In this document: piece after piece, positions 38,310 to 47,930 of the stretch | Layout: each line of letters opens with the position of its first letter | Position numbering within the stretch: position 1 is the first letter of the stretch | Assembly: GCF_013466605.1 (NCBI RefSeq) | Contig: NZ_CP059162.1 | Coordinates: forward strand, 1,860,001-1,924,000 | Length of the DNA stretch: 64,000 nt | DNA from: Pseudomonas chlororaphis subsp. aurantiaca | GTDB taxonomy: Bacteria > Pseudomonadota > Gammaproteobacteria > Pseudomonadales > Pseudomonadaceae | Direction of reading: 5' to 3' | Made by a program: the position numbers and the translations under genes | Notes under the pieces: model-generated | Told to the model about the DNA's origin: nothing | Databases searched by the model: none | What the model saw: only the letters and a program-made list of their open reading frames with translations

Positions 38310-40274
38310 ATGAATTCGGCCACGAACGGACGTTTTGCCAACCTCGGCATGGCGAAAAAACTGGGTGTCGGTTTCACCCTGGTGCTGCTTCTGACGGCGC
38401 TGGTGGCGGCTATAGGCGTCTGGTCCCTGCAGACCATCAGCCAGCGTTTCGATGGCCTCAAGCAGATGTCGTCGCTCAACAGCGGTCTGCTCAAGGTCCG
38501 CCTGCTCGAACAGAACTATGCCTTGCACGGCGATGCAAAAACCGCGGACGCCTTGCACGAGGGCGTCGATGGCCTGCTGGGCCTGGCGGCGCAGCTCAAG
38601 GAACGCTCGGCGGCGAACGTGCCGGTGATGACCGATGTCGAGCAGGCGCTGGGGGCTTACCGCAAGGCCTTCGATGAGTTCGTCGAGCTGACCCAGGCCA
38701 AGGACCTGGCGCTGGAAATGGCCAGTTGGTCGGTGTCCAGCGTGGCCAACAACCTCGATGTGCTGCAGGCCGGTCTGGCCGACGACGGCACCTATAGCCT
38801 CAAGGAGTCCGCCGGCAAGGAGGGCAGCGAGTTCGTCGAGCAGGCCAATCAGGTCAGCCAGGTTTCGCGCCTGATGCTGCAAGCCATGAACGAAGCCCGG
38901 GTGCGCCTGGACCAGAGCCGCAAGGGCGAGGAAGAGGTCGAGCAGGGCAAGATCGAGCAGGCCGACCAGGCCCTGGTCCAGGCCGAGCAGCTCAAGACCG
39001 TGGTCAAGGACGGCGGTTATCAGACCGTGCTCAACGAAGTGGTCGGGCATATCGGTGGCTTCAGCGAAAAGCTCGCCGAATACACCGGCTTGCTGGCGCA
39101 GGAGAAAAAGGTCTATCAGCAGCTGCATGAGCGCGCCGCGCAAGTGATGGAGCGGGTCGACCAGGCATACGGCGCGCAGGATCAGTCGATGCAGGCGGAG
39201 CTGAAAAAGAACTCGCTGTTGATCGTCGCGTCCTCGGCCCTGGCATTGCTGGTGGGCGTGCTGGCGGCCTGGATTATTACCCGCTTGATCGTCACTCCGC
39301 TGCGCAGCGTGATGCGCGTGGCGCAGCAGATCGCCGCCGGCGACCTGAGCGCGACCGTGGAAGTGACGCGCCGGGATGAAATCGGCCAGTTGATGCTGGC
39401 GATGCAACAGATGGGCAGCGGCTTGAGCAGTATCGTCAGCGGCCTGCAGGCGGGCATCGAGCAGTTGGCCAGCTCGGCCCAGTCGCTGTCGGCGGTGACC
39501 GAGCAGACCAACCTGGAAGTCAGCAGCCAGAAGGAAGAAACCGAACAGGTGGCGACAGCGATGAACCAGATGACCGCCACCGTGCACGATGTCGCGCGCA
39601 ACGCCGAAGAAGCCGCGCAAGCGGCGCAGACCGCCGACGACAAGGTCGAAAGCGGCCAGCAGGTGGTGCGCCAGAGCATGCAGCGCATCGAGCAGTTGGC
39701 GGATTCGGCCAGCAGCGCCAGTTCCAGCATCGAAAGCCTCAGCGCCGAGATCCAGAACATCGGCACCGTGCTCAGCGTGATCAAGAGTGTCGCCGAACAG
39801 ACCAACCTGCTGGCGCTGAACGCGGCCATCGAAGCGGCGCGTGCCGGCGAGCAGGGCAGGGGCTTCGCGGTGGTCGCCGACGAAGTACGGGCCCTGGCCA
39901 AGCGCACCCAGCAATCCACCGAAGAGATCGAGCGCCTGGTCAGTGCCTTGCGTTCGGCGGCGCAGTCCTCGGTGCAGCAGATCCAGAGCAGCGGCGAACT
40001 GGTCAAGCTGGCGGTCAGCGATGCGCTGCAGACCGAAAGCGCATTGGGCAGCATCGCCACGGCGGTGTCGCTGATTCAGCAGATGAACCAGCAGATCGCC
40101 GCGGCCGCCGAGCAACAGAGTTCGGTCGCCGAAGAGATCAACCGCAGCGTCACCAGCATTCGCGCCAGCGCCGATCAGTCGTCACTGGCCATGCAGGGCA
40201 ATGCAGCGTCGAGCATCGAGCTGGCGCAGTTGGGGGCGGAGTTGAAGGGGATGGTCGGGCATTTCCGGTTGTAA
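38310..40274 (+). CDS. Methyl-accepting chemotaxis protein with helical bimodular sensor (McpS-like)
   Basis: The 654-residue receptor has TM1 at about residues 14-35, a helical periplasmic region of roughly 260 residues, TM2 near 305-325, HAMP and a signalling tip [21 protein letters not shown]. The sensor length and all-helical character fit the HBM domain of McpS, which binds TCA-cycle organic acids; ligand identity here is inference. The start at 38310 is chosen because the upstream extension lacks hydrophobic or conserved residues. Confidence 0.92.
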   Translation: MNSATNGRFANLGMAKKLGVGFTLVLLLTALVAAIGVWSLQTISQRFDGLKQMSSLNSGLLKVRLLEQNYALHGDAKTADALHEGVDGLLGLAAQLKERSAANVPVMTDVEQALGAYRKAFDEFVELTQAKDLALEMASWSVSSVANNLDVLQAGLADDGTYSLKESAGKEGSEFVEQANQVSQVSRLMLQAMNEARVRLDQSRKGEEEVEQGKIEQADQALVQAEQLKTVVKDGGYQTVLNEVVGHIGGFSEKLAEYTGLLAQEKKVYQQLHERAAQVMERVDQAYGAQDQSMQAELKKNSLLIVASSALALLVGVLAAWIITRLIVTPLRSVMRVAQQIAAGDLSATVEVTRRDEIGQLMLAMQQMGSGLSSIVSGLQAGIEQLASSAQSLSAVTEQTNLEVSSQKEETEQVATAMNQMTATVHDVARNAEEAAQAAQTADDKVESGQQVVRQSMQRIEQLADSASSASSSIESLSAEIQNIGTVLSVIKSVAEQTNLLALNAAIEAARAGEQGRGFAVVADEVRALAKRTQQSTEEIERLVSALRSAAQSSVQQIQSSGELVKLAVSDALQTESALGSIATAVSLIQQMNQQIAAAAEQQSSVAEEINRSVTSIRASADQSSLAMQGNAASSIELAQLGAELKGMVGHFRL

Positions 40275-40293
40275 TGCCGCGGGTGCTTGCTAC

Positions 40294-40320
40294 AGGCTGC
40301 GCCGCCAGGGGCGCAGCCTT
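40294..40320. terminator. Hairpin between MCP gene and convergent membrane-protein gene
   Basis: AGGCTGCGCC / GGCGCAGCCT, a 10-bp perfect stem with a six-base loop, lies between converging genes. It lacks a T run, so it is either a weak terminator or part of a repeat. Confidence 0.4.
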
Positions 40321-40361
40321 ATAGGCCGTGCCGAGCGAGTTGCTCGCCCGGCTGTTGCCGA

Positions 40362-41132
40362 TCAGTCGTAAATGGCTTTCTTCTTCCAGTCGGCGTCGGC
40401 TTCGACGACTTTCAGGCCTTCGGTCAATTGGTTGACCTCGCCTTCGACCGGCTGGATGTTGGTCAACACCATCGCGTTGGAGCGGGCCAGGAGTTTTTCC
40501 AGGTACTCCAGCTGTTCCCGATAGACCGCCGGGTCCGGCTGCTTGCGCAGATACTGCACGCCACGCTCGAACGCCAGGCGCGCCTGGCCGGGTTGCTCCT
40601 GTTGCAGGGCGTACTGGCCGAGGTTGTTGAAGAACTCGATGTGCAGCAGCACCAGGATGTGGCGGATTTCCCTGATCCAGTGCTTGGCTTCGTTGGTCGG
40701 CAGGAAACCGTCCTGGGCGGCGCGGGTCACCTGGCCATGCAGGGCTTCCAGGAGAAAACGCACGTCCTTGGCCTTGGCTTCGGTCTGGATCGGGCAGGGC
40801 GGGTTGTTGACCGGGATCGATTCGCCCTGGCCGACCAGCGCGTTCAATTCGGCGATACGCGCCTTGAGCGCGGCATCGGACTTGTTCAGATTCAACAGAC
40901 GCTGAACGACGTTGAGCTCCAGGCGGGTCATCAGCAGCTTGAGCGCCGGCGACATGAACTGGCCGGGGAAGGTCTCGGTGATTTCGCCGCAGCGGCGCAG
41001 GCGGTCATTGAGTTCGACCTTGGTACGGGCCTTTTCCAGTTTGTTGTTTTCCACCACATGGTTCATGTAGCCAATGGCGATCAAAAGTACGATCCCGGCT
41101 ACTACTAGCAGGGTGATCATGAGTGGTGTCAC
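40362..41132 (-). CDS. Conserved Pseudomonas single-TM, coiled-coil protein
   Basis: The 256-residue protein has an N-terminal TM helix (about residues 5-22) and a helical cytoplasmic part with predicted coiled coil. I cannot assign it to a characterised domain. It resembles tetratricopeptide-like helical bundles in ALQQEQPGQARLAFERGVQYLRKQ, so a scaffold role is possible. It is transcribed towards the MCP gene with no clear operon partner. Confidence 0.75.
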   Translation of the reverse strand: MTPLMITLLVVAGIVLLIAIGYMNHVVENNKLEKARTKVELNDRLRRCGEITETFPGQFMSPALKLLMTRLELNVVQRLLNLNKSDAALKARIAELNALVGQGESIPVNNPPCPIQTEAKAKDVRFLLEALHGQVTRAAQDGFLPTNEAKHWIREIRHILVLLHIEFFNNLGQYALQQEQPGQARLAFERGVQYLRKQPDPAVYREQLEYLEKLLARSNAMVLTNIQPVEGEVNQLTEGLKVVEADADWKKKAIYD

Positions 41133-41407
41133 CGTGTAAGACCTCTTTCTGGGGTTCGCGTACGAGTGGCGAGTGTAGTGACTTAGCCTTGGGGCGCCTA
41201 GCGCAGGTCGACGAGCAGAAACAGGCCGATTCTCTGCTTATATAGGAAATGTCTGGTTGGTTTCATATTGCCATCACCTATGGATGTGGACTATAGCGCC
41301 TTGTCGAGTGTCAGAATATAGGCGTCAAGGCACAGGCTGTACAAATGCCCGAAAGGGCTCGCAAACCACCCCGAAGTCATTGATTTAAATAAATTTATAT
41401 CAGGGGG
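41133..41407. other. Intergenic region upstream of the tRNA operon, no gene seen
   Basis: This gap between the coiled-coil protein and the tRNA promoter is AT-richer than its surroundings. Short open frames in it have no ribosome-binding site or family resemblance. Nothing coding can be supported. Confidence 0.5.
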
Positions 41408-41436
41408 TTGACGACCCTCCAATCCATCCATAGAAT
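41408..41436 (+). promoter_or_regulatory. Sigma-70 promoter of the tRNA operon
   Basis: TTGACG and TAGAAT are separated by exactly 17 bp, 62 bp before the first tRNA. The following GCGCGCC is a GC-rich discriminator typical of stringently controlled stable-RNA promoters. Confidence 0.85.
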
Positions 41437-41497
41437 GCGCGCCACTTGCAGCGTAAAGCTCACAGCGAAACGCGGCAGGGAGTGAATGTTGTAGTGT

Positions 41498-41573
41498 GTC
41501 CCCTTCGTCTAGTGGCCTAGGACACCGCCCTTTCACGGCGGTAACAGGGGTTCGAGTCCCCTAGGGGACGCCA
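41498..41573 (+). tRNA. tRNA-Glu (anticodon TTC), copy 1
   Basis: A 76-base cloverleaf including an encoded CCA. The acceptor stem GTCCCCT pairs with AGGGGAC. The anticodon stem CCGCC/GGCGG holds loop CTTTCAC with anticodon TTC. The T arm is GGGG-TTCGAGT-CCCC. It is identical to the second copy at 41758. Confidence 0.98.
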
Positions 41574-41575
41574 AT

Positions 41576-41651
<76 letters not shown>

Positions 41652-41757
41652 ATTTTAAACGGCACTGCTTTCGGGCGGGGCTGAGTGAAACCAGAACCAA
41701 GTCTTCGGATGCGGATCTGGACACCGAAACACACACACCATGTGTTCCGGGTAGCGT

Positions 41758-41833
41758 GTCCCCTTCGTCTAGTGGCCTAGGACACCGCCCTTTCACGGCG
41801 GTAACAGGGGTTCGAGTCCCCTAGGGGACGCCA
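41758..41833 (+). tRNA. tRNA-Glu (anticodon TTC), copy 2
   Basis: This is base-for-base the same as copy 1. It is separated from the first tRNA-Gly by 106 bp with no promoter of comparable quality, so it is probably read from the upstream promoter. Confidence 0.98.
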
Positions 41834-41836
41834 TTT

Positions 41837-41912
<76 letters not shown>

Positions 41913-41952
41913 AACATAGAGCTACAGATTTTCAAAGGTCTGTAGTTCATCG

Positions 41953-41985
41953 AAAAAGGGTCCCATACGGGACCCTTTTTTCGTT
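41953..41985 (+). terminator. Terminator of the tRNA operon
   Basis: AAAAAGGGTCCC-ATAC-GGGACCCTTTTT is a perfect 12-bp stem with a four-base loop and a T run. Confidence 0.95.
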
Positions 41986-42192
41986 TCTGTCGACAGTGGC
42001 CGAGCTTCGGCCCATTTGTCCCCTGTAGCTCGGGATGACACTGTTTTTCCCCTTGTCCTGTACGCTGGCGCCGTCCTGTTCAGCGTCTGCATGCTCCTGA
42101 CCGTGTGCCCAGCCTTTGTGAGTGTGCGCTTGGCACGGGGTTTGCGACGGTCCGGGTCTGATTGACCATCGATAGCGTGGTGCAACCTTTAA

Positions 42193-43407
42193 ATGAGTAT
42201 CTCCGTGGCGACAACTAAGGGTAATTGGCGGGCAGTCATCGCACTGGCCTTGGCGGCCTTTGTGTTCAACACCACGGAGTTCGTTCCCGTCGGGTTGTTG
42301 AGCTCGATCGGCAGCAGCTTCGATCTGTCGACGGACCGGGTCGGCCTGATGCTCACCCTCTATGCCTGGATAGTGTCCCTGACTTCGCTGCCGGTCATGC
42401 TGCTGACGCGCAACGTCGAGCGGCGCAAGCTGTTGCTCGTGCTGTTCGGGATGTTCATTGTCAGTCACATCCTGTCGGGGCTGGCCACGAGTTTCGGTAT
42501 GTTGTTGCTGAGCCGGATCGGTGTGGCCCTATCCCATGCCCTGTTCTGGTCCATCACCGCATCCCTGGCGGTGCGTCTGGCACCACCGGGAAAACAGGTC
42601 CAGGCCTTGGGCTTGCTGGCCACCGGTACTTCCCTGGCGATGGTGCTGGGCATTCCCCTCGGCCGGTTGCTGGGCGAGGCCATGGGCTGGCGCACCACCT
42701 TTATCGTGATTGCCAGCCTGGCTGCTGTGCTGGTGTTCTGGCTGGCCAGGAGCCTGCCGTTGTTGCCCAGCCAGAACTCGGGTTCTCTCAGGAGCCTGCC
42801 GGTATTGTTCAAGCGGCCTGCGCTGGTGGCGCTCTATGTGTTGACGGCCCTGGTGGTCACCGCGCAGTTCACTGCCTACAGCTACATCGAGCCTTTCATC
42901 AAGGGGGTGGCCGGCTTGAGTGGCGATGTGGTGACCCTCATCCTGCTGCTGTTCGGCGGTGCCGGTATCTTCGGCTCGCTATTGTTCAGCAGGTTTCACC
43001 GCTACAGCCCGCAGCGCTTTCTGCTGGTGACCGTGGCCTTGCTCATTCTGTGCCTGGCATTGCTGTTGCCCTTGAGCGGTGAAGTCTCGTATCTGGGCGG
43101 GCTCAGCCTGATCTGGGGGATGGCGATCATGGGCTTCGGGCTGGCTCTGCAATCCAGGGTCCTGGTGCTCGCTCCGGACGCGACCGATGTGGCAATGGCG
43201 CTGTTTTCGGGGATCTACAACATCGGTATCGGTGGCGGTGCGCTGCTTGGCAGCTGGGTAGGAGGCCAACTCGGGTTCGCCTATATCGGCTTGGCCGGCG
43301 GCTTGCTGGCGACCTTGGCGCTGCTGTTCTACTGCGCATCCATCTACCGTCTCACCCGGTCCAGCGTTTTGGACACCGACTGTGCCGATGCCGCGGTCGA
43401 GAAATAG
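42193..43407 (+). CDS. sotB: MFS sugar efflux transporter (SotB-like)
   Basis: A 404-residue major-facilitator protein with twelve hydrophobic segments. The N-terminus reads [21 protein letters not shown], and the inter-helix motif and [18 protein letters not shown] are as in E. coli SotB/YdeA, which exports arabinose and lactose-type sugars and IPTG. Substrate is not certain. No good Shine-Dalgarno precedes the ATG. It is monocistronic, with a strong terminator downstream and the tRNA operon upstream. Confidence 0.88.
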   Translation: MSISVATTKGNWRAVIALALAAFVFNTTEFVPVGLLSSIGSSFDLSTDRVGLMLTLYAWIVSLTSLPVMLLTRNVERRKLLLVLFGMFIVSHILSGLATSFGMLLLSRIGVALSHALFWSITASLAVRLAPPGKQVQALGLLATGTSLAMVLGIPLGRLLGEAMGWRTTFIVIASLAAVLVFWLARSLPLLPSQNSGSLRSLPVLFKRPALVALYVLTALVVTAQFTAYSYIEPFIKGVAGLSGDVVTLILLLFGGAGIFGSLLFSRFHRYSPQRFLLVTVALLILCLALLLPLSGEVSYLGGLSLIWGMAIMGFGLALQSRVLVLAPDATDVAMALFSGIYNIGIGGGALLGSWVGGQLGFAYIGLAGGLLATLALLFYCASIYRLTRSSVLDTDCADAAVEK

Positions 43408-43440
43408 CGCCCGGGAGGAGGGCGTCGAGAGAAGCCAGAT

Positions 43441-43487
43441 AAAAAGAGGGGCAATGATTCGGCTGAATCATTGCCCCCTTTTTTTCA
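43441..43487 (+). terminator. Terminator after sotB
   Basis: GGGGCAATGATTC / GAATCATTGCCCC with loop GGCT is followed by seven T residues and preceded by an A run. It can act on both strands between the converging sotB and tpsA genes. Confidence 0.93.
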
Positions 43488-43536
43488 ATCAGACATCAAG
43501 CCCTGCCCCCTGTAACGGCGGGCAGAGTTTCTACTT

Positions 43537-46500
43537 TCAGAACTGCAGGCCAACCTGCGGCACCTTGGTCGCTTCACCAAAGACGCTGTTGTTGGTTTGC
43601 AGATTTGGCTTGAAGTCGATGCCGACCAGGCCGCCGTAGATCTGTCCGGAGTAATAAGAACCATCGATCTTGCCGCCTGCCGATGACAGGTGCACCTTGC
43701 CAAAGTTCATCCCCACGAGACCGCCCATGCGTGCGCCATAACCGCCGCTGACGTTGCTGGTGGTTTTGGCGTTGCTGATCTCTCCTTCATTCATCCCGGC
43801 CAAGCCTCCCACACTGCTATAGCGACCACCTTTGACCGAGCCTTTGGCGGAGGAGTTGCCGACCTTGCCCTGTTGCCTGCCGACCAGGCCGCCGACCTGG
43901 CTATCGTCACCGCCGCTTACCGTGGCGGATGCCGTGGCGTTGTTGATATCGCTATCTTGGCTGTGACCGACCAGGCCGCCGACCTGGCTATTGCCGCCAC
44001 CGCTCACCGTGGCGGATACCGAGGTGTTGTTGATACGACCATCCTTGCTGTAACCGATCAGGCCGCCAATGTCGGCATTCTTGCCGCCTTTCACCGTGCC
44101 CGAGACCGAAGCGTTATCGATGCGGCCGCTCTGGTTGTGGCCAATCAGGCCGCCTACATTTTTACTGTAGAGATCGGACACACTGCTGCTGGCAGAGCTG
44201 TTGGCGATCGAGCCACCCTGATTTTTGCCTACCAGGCCGCCGATCGCTTCCGTGCCATAGCCGGTTACCTCGCCACTGGCATGAGAGTTGGCCAGGGAAC
44301 CCTGGTTGGACCCGACCAGGCCTCCGACCCGACCAGCCCGGCTACCCGAGACATTGGTGCTGGAGTGGGAGTTGCTGATGCGGCCATCGGCAGTATTTTC
44401 ACCGACCAGGCCGCCGACGTTCAGGTTGGCGCCGGCGACATTGATCATGCCGGTGCTGGAGGCGTTGGCGATGATGCCGCCGCGGTTCGAGCCCACCAGG
44501 CCCCCGACCCCCGTGGAATCACGACTCATCATTTGACCCGAGAGGGTGGCATCGGCATGGCTATTGGAGATTTTCGCCACGCCATCGGGGTTAGAGATGT
44601 TTTCACCCACCAGGCCACCCATTGCATAGGTGTATTTGTTGCCGATCACCAGGCCGCTGGCCGAGGAGTTGGCGATGTCGCCGTTCAGGTTGAGCGCGAC
44701 CAGGCCGCCCAGGGAGTTGAGATGAGACGCCCCGGTTACCCGTACATCCTTGGCCTTGACGTTGCGGATGCTACCCATGTTCAGCGCGGCAAGGGTGCCG
44801 ACCTGGGTGTTGTAGTGGGTGGAAGAGGCGCCACTGGCTGAAATGCGCTCGAGGTTCAGGTTGCTGATCTGCCCCAGGTTCGCGCTGAACAGCCCGACAA
44901 AGGCGGTGGTGCCATAGATCGACAGGTCGCTGATGGTATTGCCCAGGCCATCAAGCTTGCCAGTGAAAGATTTGTTTTCGCCAAGCGTCTTGAAACGGCC
45001 TTGGCCGGTGATCTGGTTACCCAGTACAAAACGGCCATTCAAGTTGTTTTCGATATCGCGCAGTTGCTTCAGGTTCTGCACCACCTGATAGGCCTCGCCG
45101 TTGGCGCTGAAGCGGGCATCCGCACCGGAGAGTGTGACGCTCTTGTCATCCGTGAGGCTGTGGCCGTTTTGGGAGTTCAGCTCCAGGCTGGCTCCCGATC
45201 CGCTCAACGCGACATTGTCGTTCAGGCGGATGCTGCCCTGCGCGGCATTCAGGGCCAGGGCTGTACCGGCGCCGGTGGCGCTCAATGCTGAATTTACCTG
45301 GACGTCGCCGCGTTCGGCGGTCAGGCCGAGCTTGTTGCCGCTGCTCCAGGAAACCGCCTTGTTAACCGACAGGTTGCCCTTGCTGCTCAGTTCGACGTTG
45401 GTCCGGTCCAGGTTCTGGGCCAGGGTATCGGCATGCAGGGTCGGGGCAGCGCTGGTGGTGCCACCTGTTGCATTGTTGCCGTTGAGGCCGCCACCGATGA
45501 CCAGGCCGCGGGTGCTGCTGTCCGCCTTGGAAACGCTCACCTCGTCCGAGCTGATCTTCCAGGTACCGGTCGCGCCCTTGTCGGTGCGGGTGTCCACTTG
45601 CGCGGCCAGTTGCACTTCGACCCTGGCGCCGCGGTTTTCCACCACGCCGCCGTTGCCCTGGCCGCCCAGGGCGCTGGCGTCCAGGCGCCCGGCCACCTGG
45701 ACGATACCGGTGTCGCCACCGTCGAGGACAATCTTGCCGGCCTTGTTCTGCAAGGTCTTGGCTTCGATCACGCCCTGGTTGCTCACCACGTTTTTCAGCA
45801 GGCTGCCGGCGCTGCTGGCGGTCATCAACACCTGGCCGCCGTCGGCCTTGAGCAGGCCACCGTTTTGCACCAGAGCATCCACCGCGGCACCGTTCACCTG
45901 CAGGTTGAGCAGGCCGTTGCCGTCGAAGTTGACGCTGAAGTCCTTGCCCGCGCCCAGCGCGACGCTACCCATCTGCGCCTGGATCACCCCGCTGTTGCTG
46001 ACCTGTGCGCCGAGCAGGGCGACGCTGCCGCCTTCGCTGGCGGTGATCTGGCCGGCGTTGTTCACGGCAGCGCTGGAGTTACCGGTGAAGCGGTAGGTGC
46101 CGTCGAGGAAATCCTTGTCGCTGATGTTCTGGGTGGAGGCCACCAGGCCGCTGACGTTGACCTGGGCGGACTTGCCGAAGACCACGCCATTGGGGTTGAT
46201 CAGGAACACCTGGCCGTTGGCGTCGATGCGGCCCTGGATGTCACTGCCGTTGGTGCCGACCACTCGGTTGAGGGCGACCGACTGGCTGCCGGGCTGATGG
46301 AAGCTGACGCTTTCGTCGCCGGCGACGCTGAAGTCGTTCCAGTGGGTGATCAGCTTGTTGCTCTGCTGCTCGACGGTCATGTGCTTGCCGTCGTTGGTGG
46401 TGTGAATGCCGGCCTCGCCCGCGACTATCGCCGCTCCTCCCGGCAGGGCGAAGGCCGGGGCCTGGGCCAGCAGGCCCAGCAGCGAGAAGCCGGCGGCGAT

Positions 46501-46605
46501 CACGACCTTGAGTCGGCTTGATTTGCCTCGGCGCCGGGTCCCTTCGCTGGCGACGTTCCAGCGACCAGTGGCCTGGTTCCAGATCAATGCATAGCTTTTG
46601 TTCAT
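43537..46605 (-). CDS. Two-partner secretion exoprotein (TpsA) with 13 GLUG-type repeats
   Basis: The 1022-residue protein has an extended signal peptide (MNKSYALIWNQATGRWNVASE, long basic stretch, hydrophobic core, cleavage near AFALPGG). The TPS secretion domain follows at about residues 50-290 with INPNGVVFGKSAQVNVSGLVAST. A middle filamentous region leads to 13 repeats of 27-33 residues beginning GGLVG/GGLIG, the GLUG motif of adhesins. No C-terminal CDI-type toxin domain is visible. Such proteins leave the cell through a TpsB porin, but no TpsB gene lies within this window on either side. The ATG follows AGAGGATGCACC. Confidence 0.92.
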   Translation of the reverse strand: MNKSYALIWNQATGRWNVASEGTRRRGKSSRLKVVIAAGFSLLGLLAQAPAFALPGGAAIVAGEAGIHTTNDGKHMTVEQQSNKLITHWNDFSVAGDESVSFHQPGSQSVALNRVVGTNGSDIQGRIDANGQVFLINPNGVVFGKSAQVNVSGLVASTQNISDKDFLDGTYRFTGNSSAAVNNAGQITASEGGSVALLGAQVSNSGVIQAQMGSVALGAGKDFSVNFDGNGLLNLQVNGAAVDALVQNGGLLKADGGQVLMTASSAGSLLKNVVSNQGVIEAKTLQNKAGKIVLDGGDTGIVQVAGRLDASALGGQGNGGVVENRGARVEVQLAAQVDTRTDKGATGTWKISSDEVSVSKADSSTRGLVIGGGLNGNNATGGTTSAAPTLHADTLAQNLDRTNVELSSKGNLSVNKAVSWSSGNKLGLTAERGDVQVNSALSATGAGTALALNAAQGSIRLNDNVALSGSGASLELNSQNGHSLTDDKSVTLSGADARFSANGEAYQVVQNLKQLRDIENNLNGRFVLGNQITGQGRFKTLGENKSFTGKLDGLGNTISDLSIYGTTAFVGLFSANLGQISNLNLERISASGASSTHYNTQVGTLAALNMGSIRNVKAKDVRVTGASHLNSLGGLVALNLNGDIANSSASGLVIGNKYTYAMGGLVGENISNPDGVAKISNSHADATLSGQMMSRDSTGVGGLVGSNRGGIIANASSTGMINVAGANLNVGGLVGENTADGRISNSHSSTNVSGSRAGRVGGLVGSNQGSLANSHASGEVTGYGTEAIGGLVGKNQGGSIANSSASSSVSDLYSKNVGGLIGHNQSGRIDNASVSGTVKGGKNADIGGLIGYSKDGRINNTSVSATVSGGGNSQVGGLVGHSQDSDINNATASATVSGGDDSQVGGLVGRQQGKVGNSSAKGSVKGGRYSSVGGLAGMNEGEISNAKTTSNVSGGYGARMGGLVGMNFGKVHLSSAGGKIDGSYYSGQIYGGLVGIDFKPNLQTNNSVFGEATKVPQVGLQF
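43590..44715 (-). repeat. Tandem GLUG-repeat array inside the exoprotein gene
   Basis: Thirteen copies of a unit of about 27-33 codons are present. Two adjacent copies, starting with GACCAGGCCGCCGACCTGG at 43882 and 43969, are nearly identical at the DNA level and exactly 87 bp apart, so the unit is a whole number of codons and duplication keeps the frame. Confidence 0.85.
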
Positions 46606-46612
46606 GGTGCAT

Positions 46613-47930
46613 CCTCTAAATGAATACTCTGCTGATCCCCCCAGCAGAACGGGTACTACGGGTGTGGAGCGGGAATGGCGGCCTGCTCCGAAGCGATCGT
46701 GAAAGGCGGTTTATCAGTCCTCCCAAGCCATGGGGTGAGGGGGAAGGAGGGAAGAACGCCTGGTCCGTCGGGTGCTGCGCCAATACGCAATTGCGGGCTG
46801 TTTTTCTCAATCAAATTGGATTTCGTGCACTTGGGACCGATTGTTTGGATGGGGCATGAAAACCTTTATCGAGTCATGGGCTTTAAAGGGTGTTTCGTAC
46901 TTTCGATATTCGATTGATTTGTTTGCTTCAAAGCATTAGTTGGCGCGGCTGTGGAGTCTTCTGGGAGTTGCTTGTATTTGCTGGTTGGGCTGGGGTGATT
47001 AATTAAGCAAAAGGCAAGGGGCAAAAAAACCAGAACTTTCTTAACTGGTGGTTAGCCCTTTCCTGTTTGAATGGGGAGACAGGAGGCTCTTGCTCGCTGC
47101 TGTCGACGCTTGTCCTGCCTCACGCCTGCACAGGGGCCGCATTGACGGGCTTTGTGCCATGTCCCGCGCTGCTTTTGTTTTGGCTGCATGCTCGGACCGC
47201 TTCTGGCTGGCCTCTTTTTTGGGGGCGGGGCGCGGCGGTATTGGGAAGTTTCAGCGTCGCTGAAAGTTTTGCGTGGTGATTGTTGGAATTGAGGTTCGGA
47301 TATAAATGGCGGGGGAGTTTATTTGTCTTGAGGGAGTCGACTTATATTCGCCGGACCTCCAGGGCTTGAAGATTCTTATATTGCGTTTGTTTTTATCGGT
47401 AGTCAGGTCGATGGGGCATGAAGTTAGTAGTCATGTTATTTAAACAACGGCCGCACATTCATATCGACCTGAAATTTCCGGATTGCAAATACCCGAGGAG
47501 TTGTGACGCTGCCTGTGCTTATGATTTCCGCGCCGGATATTGGCGCGACAGGGGGCGAGATGAAGCCAGGCAAGGGCGATGCGACCATGAACTTCGTTCT
47601 CAACTACAACTGATCGTTATTGGCGGCGGGGCCCATCCTTTTGCTCGCCGACCTCTTCCCAGCCTCGGTCGGATCGCTGTCGCCAGCCCGTTGTTATCCA
47701 GCTTTTCCGAGCGCGCCAGAGACCAAATAGAAGGGCACTCGAGAGAGGCTCTCGCCGCTCGATTTCACAACAGCCGGCGCCCGGCTAGAATACCGACGGA
47801 TCACTCTTGATCCATCCCCTATTTGCCACAGATCAAAGCGTCACTTTCCATAAGAGGGTGACGCTGTTGTTCGTGGGGCAATGGCCAGCTTGCGCCGGTT
47901 GCCGGGGTTCGATTTCCAGGAAGGTACTCC
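46613..47930. other. Gene-poor 1.3-kb intergenic region
   Basis: The region between the divergent exoprotein and BvgS-like kinase genes is clearly less GC-rich than its flanks and holds no convincing gene. A 130-codon frame at 47418-47810 lacks a ribosome-binding site and its Arg-rich composition looks non-coding. The region contains a 17-base palindrome at 47249 and a 12-base direct repeat ATGGGGCATGAA at 46849 and 47411. It must hold the promoters of both flanking genes. Confidence 0.6.
47249..47265. promoter_or_regulatory. 17-base palindrome, possible operator
   Basis: TTTCAGCG-T-CGCTGAAA is perfect over eight base pairs around one central base. It lies about 640 bp from the exoprotein start and 670 bp from the kinase start. 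A regulator-binding role is a guess. Confidence 0.3.

Noticed and set aside
43590..44715. Periodic repeats as a CRISPR array or non-coding satellite
   Set aside because: The repeats are in frame with an open exoprotein gene and encode GLUG-type motifs.
43537..46605. A contact-dependent inhibition (CDI) toxin
   Set aside because: The TPS and repeat parts are present, but the protein ends after the repeats with no toxin domain, and no immunity gene follows.
47418..47810. A 130-codon reading frame in the gap before the BvgS-like kinase
   Set aside because: No ribosome-binding site, Arg-rich low-quality composition, no recognisable motif, and it lies in a low-GC intergenic region. I treat it as non-coding.
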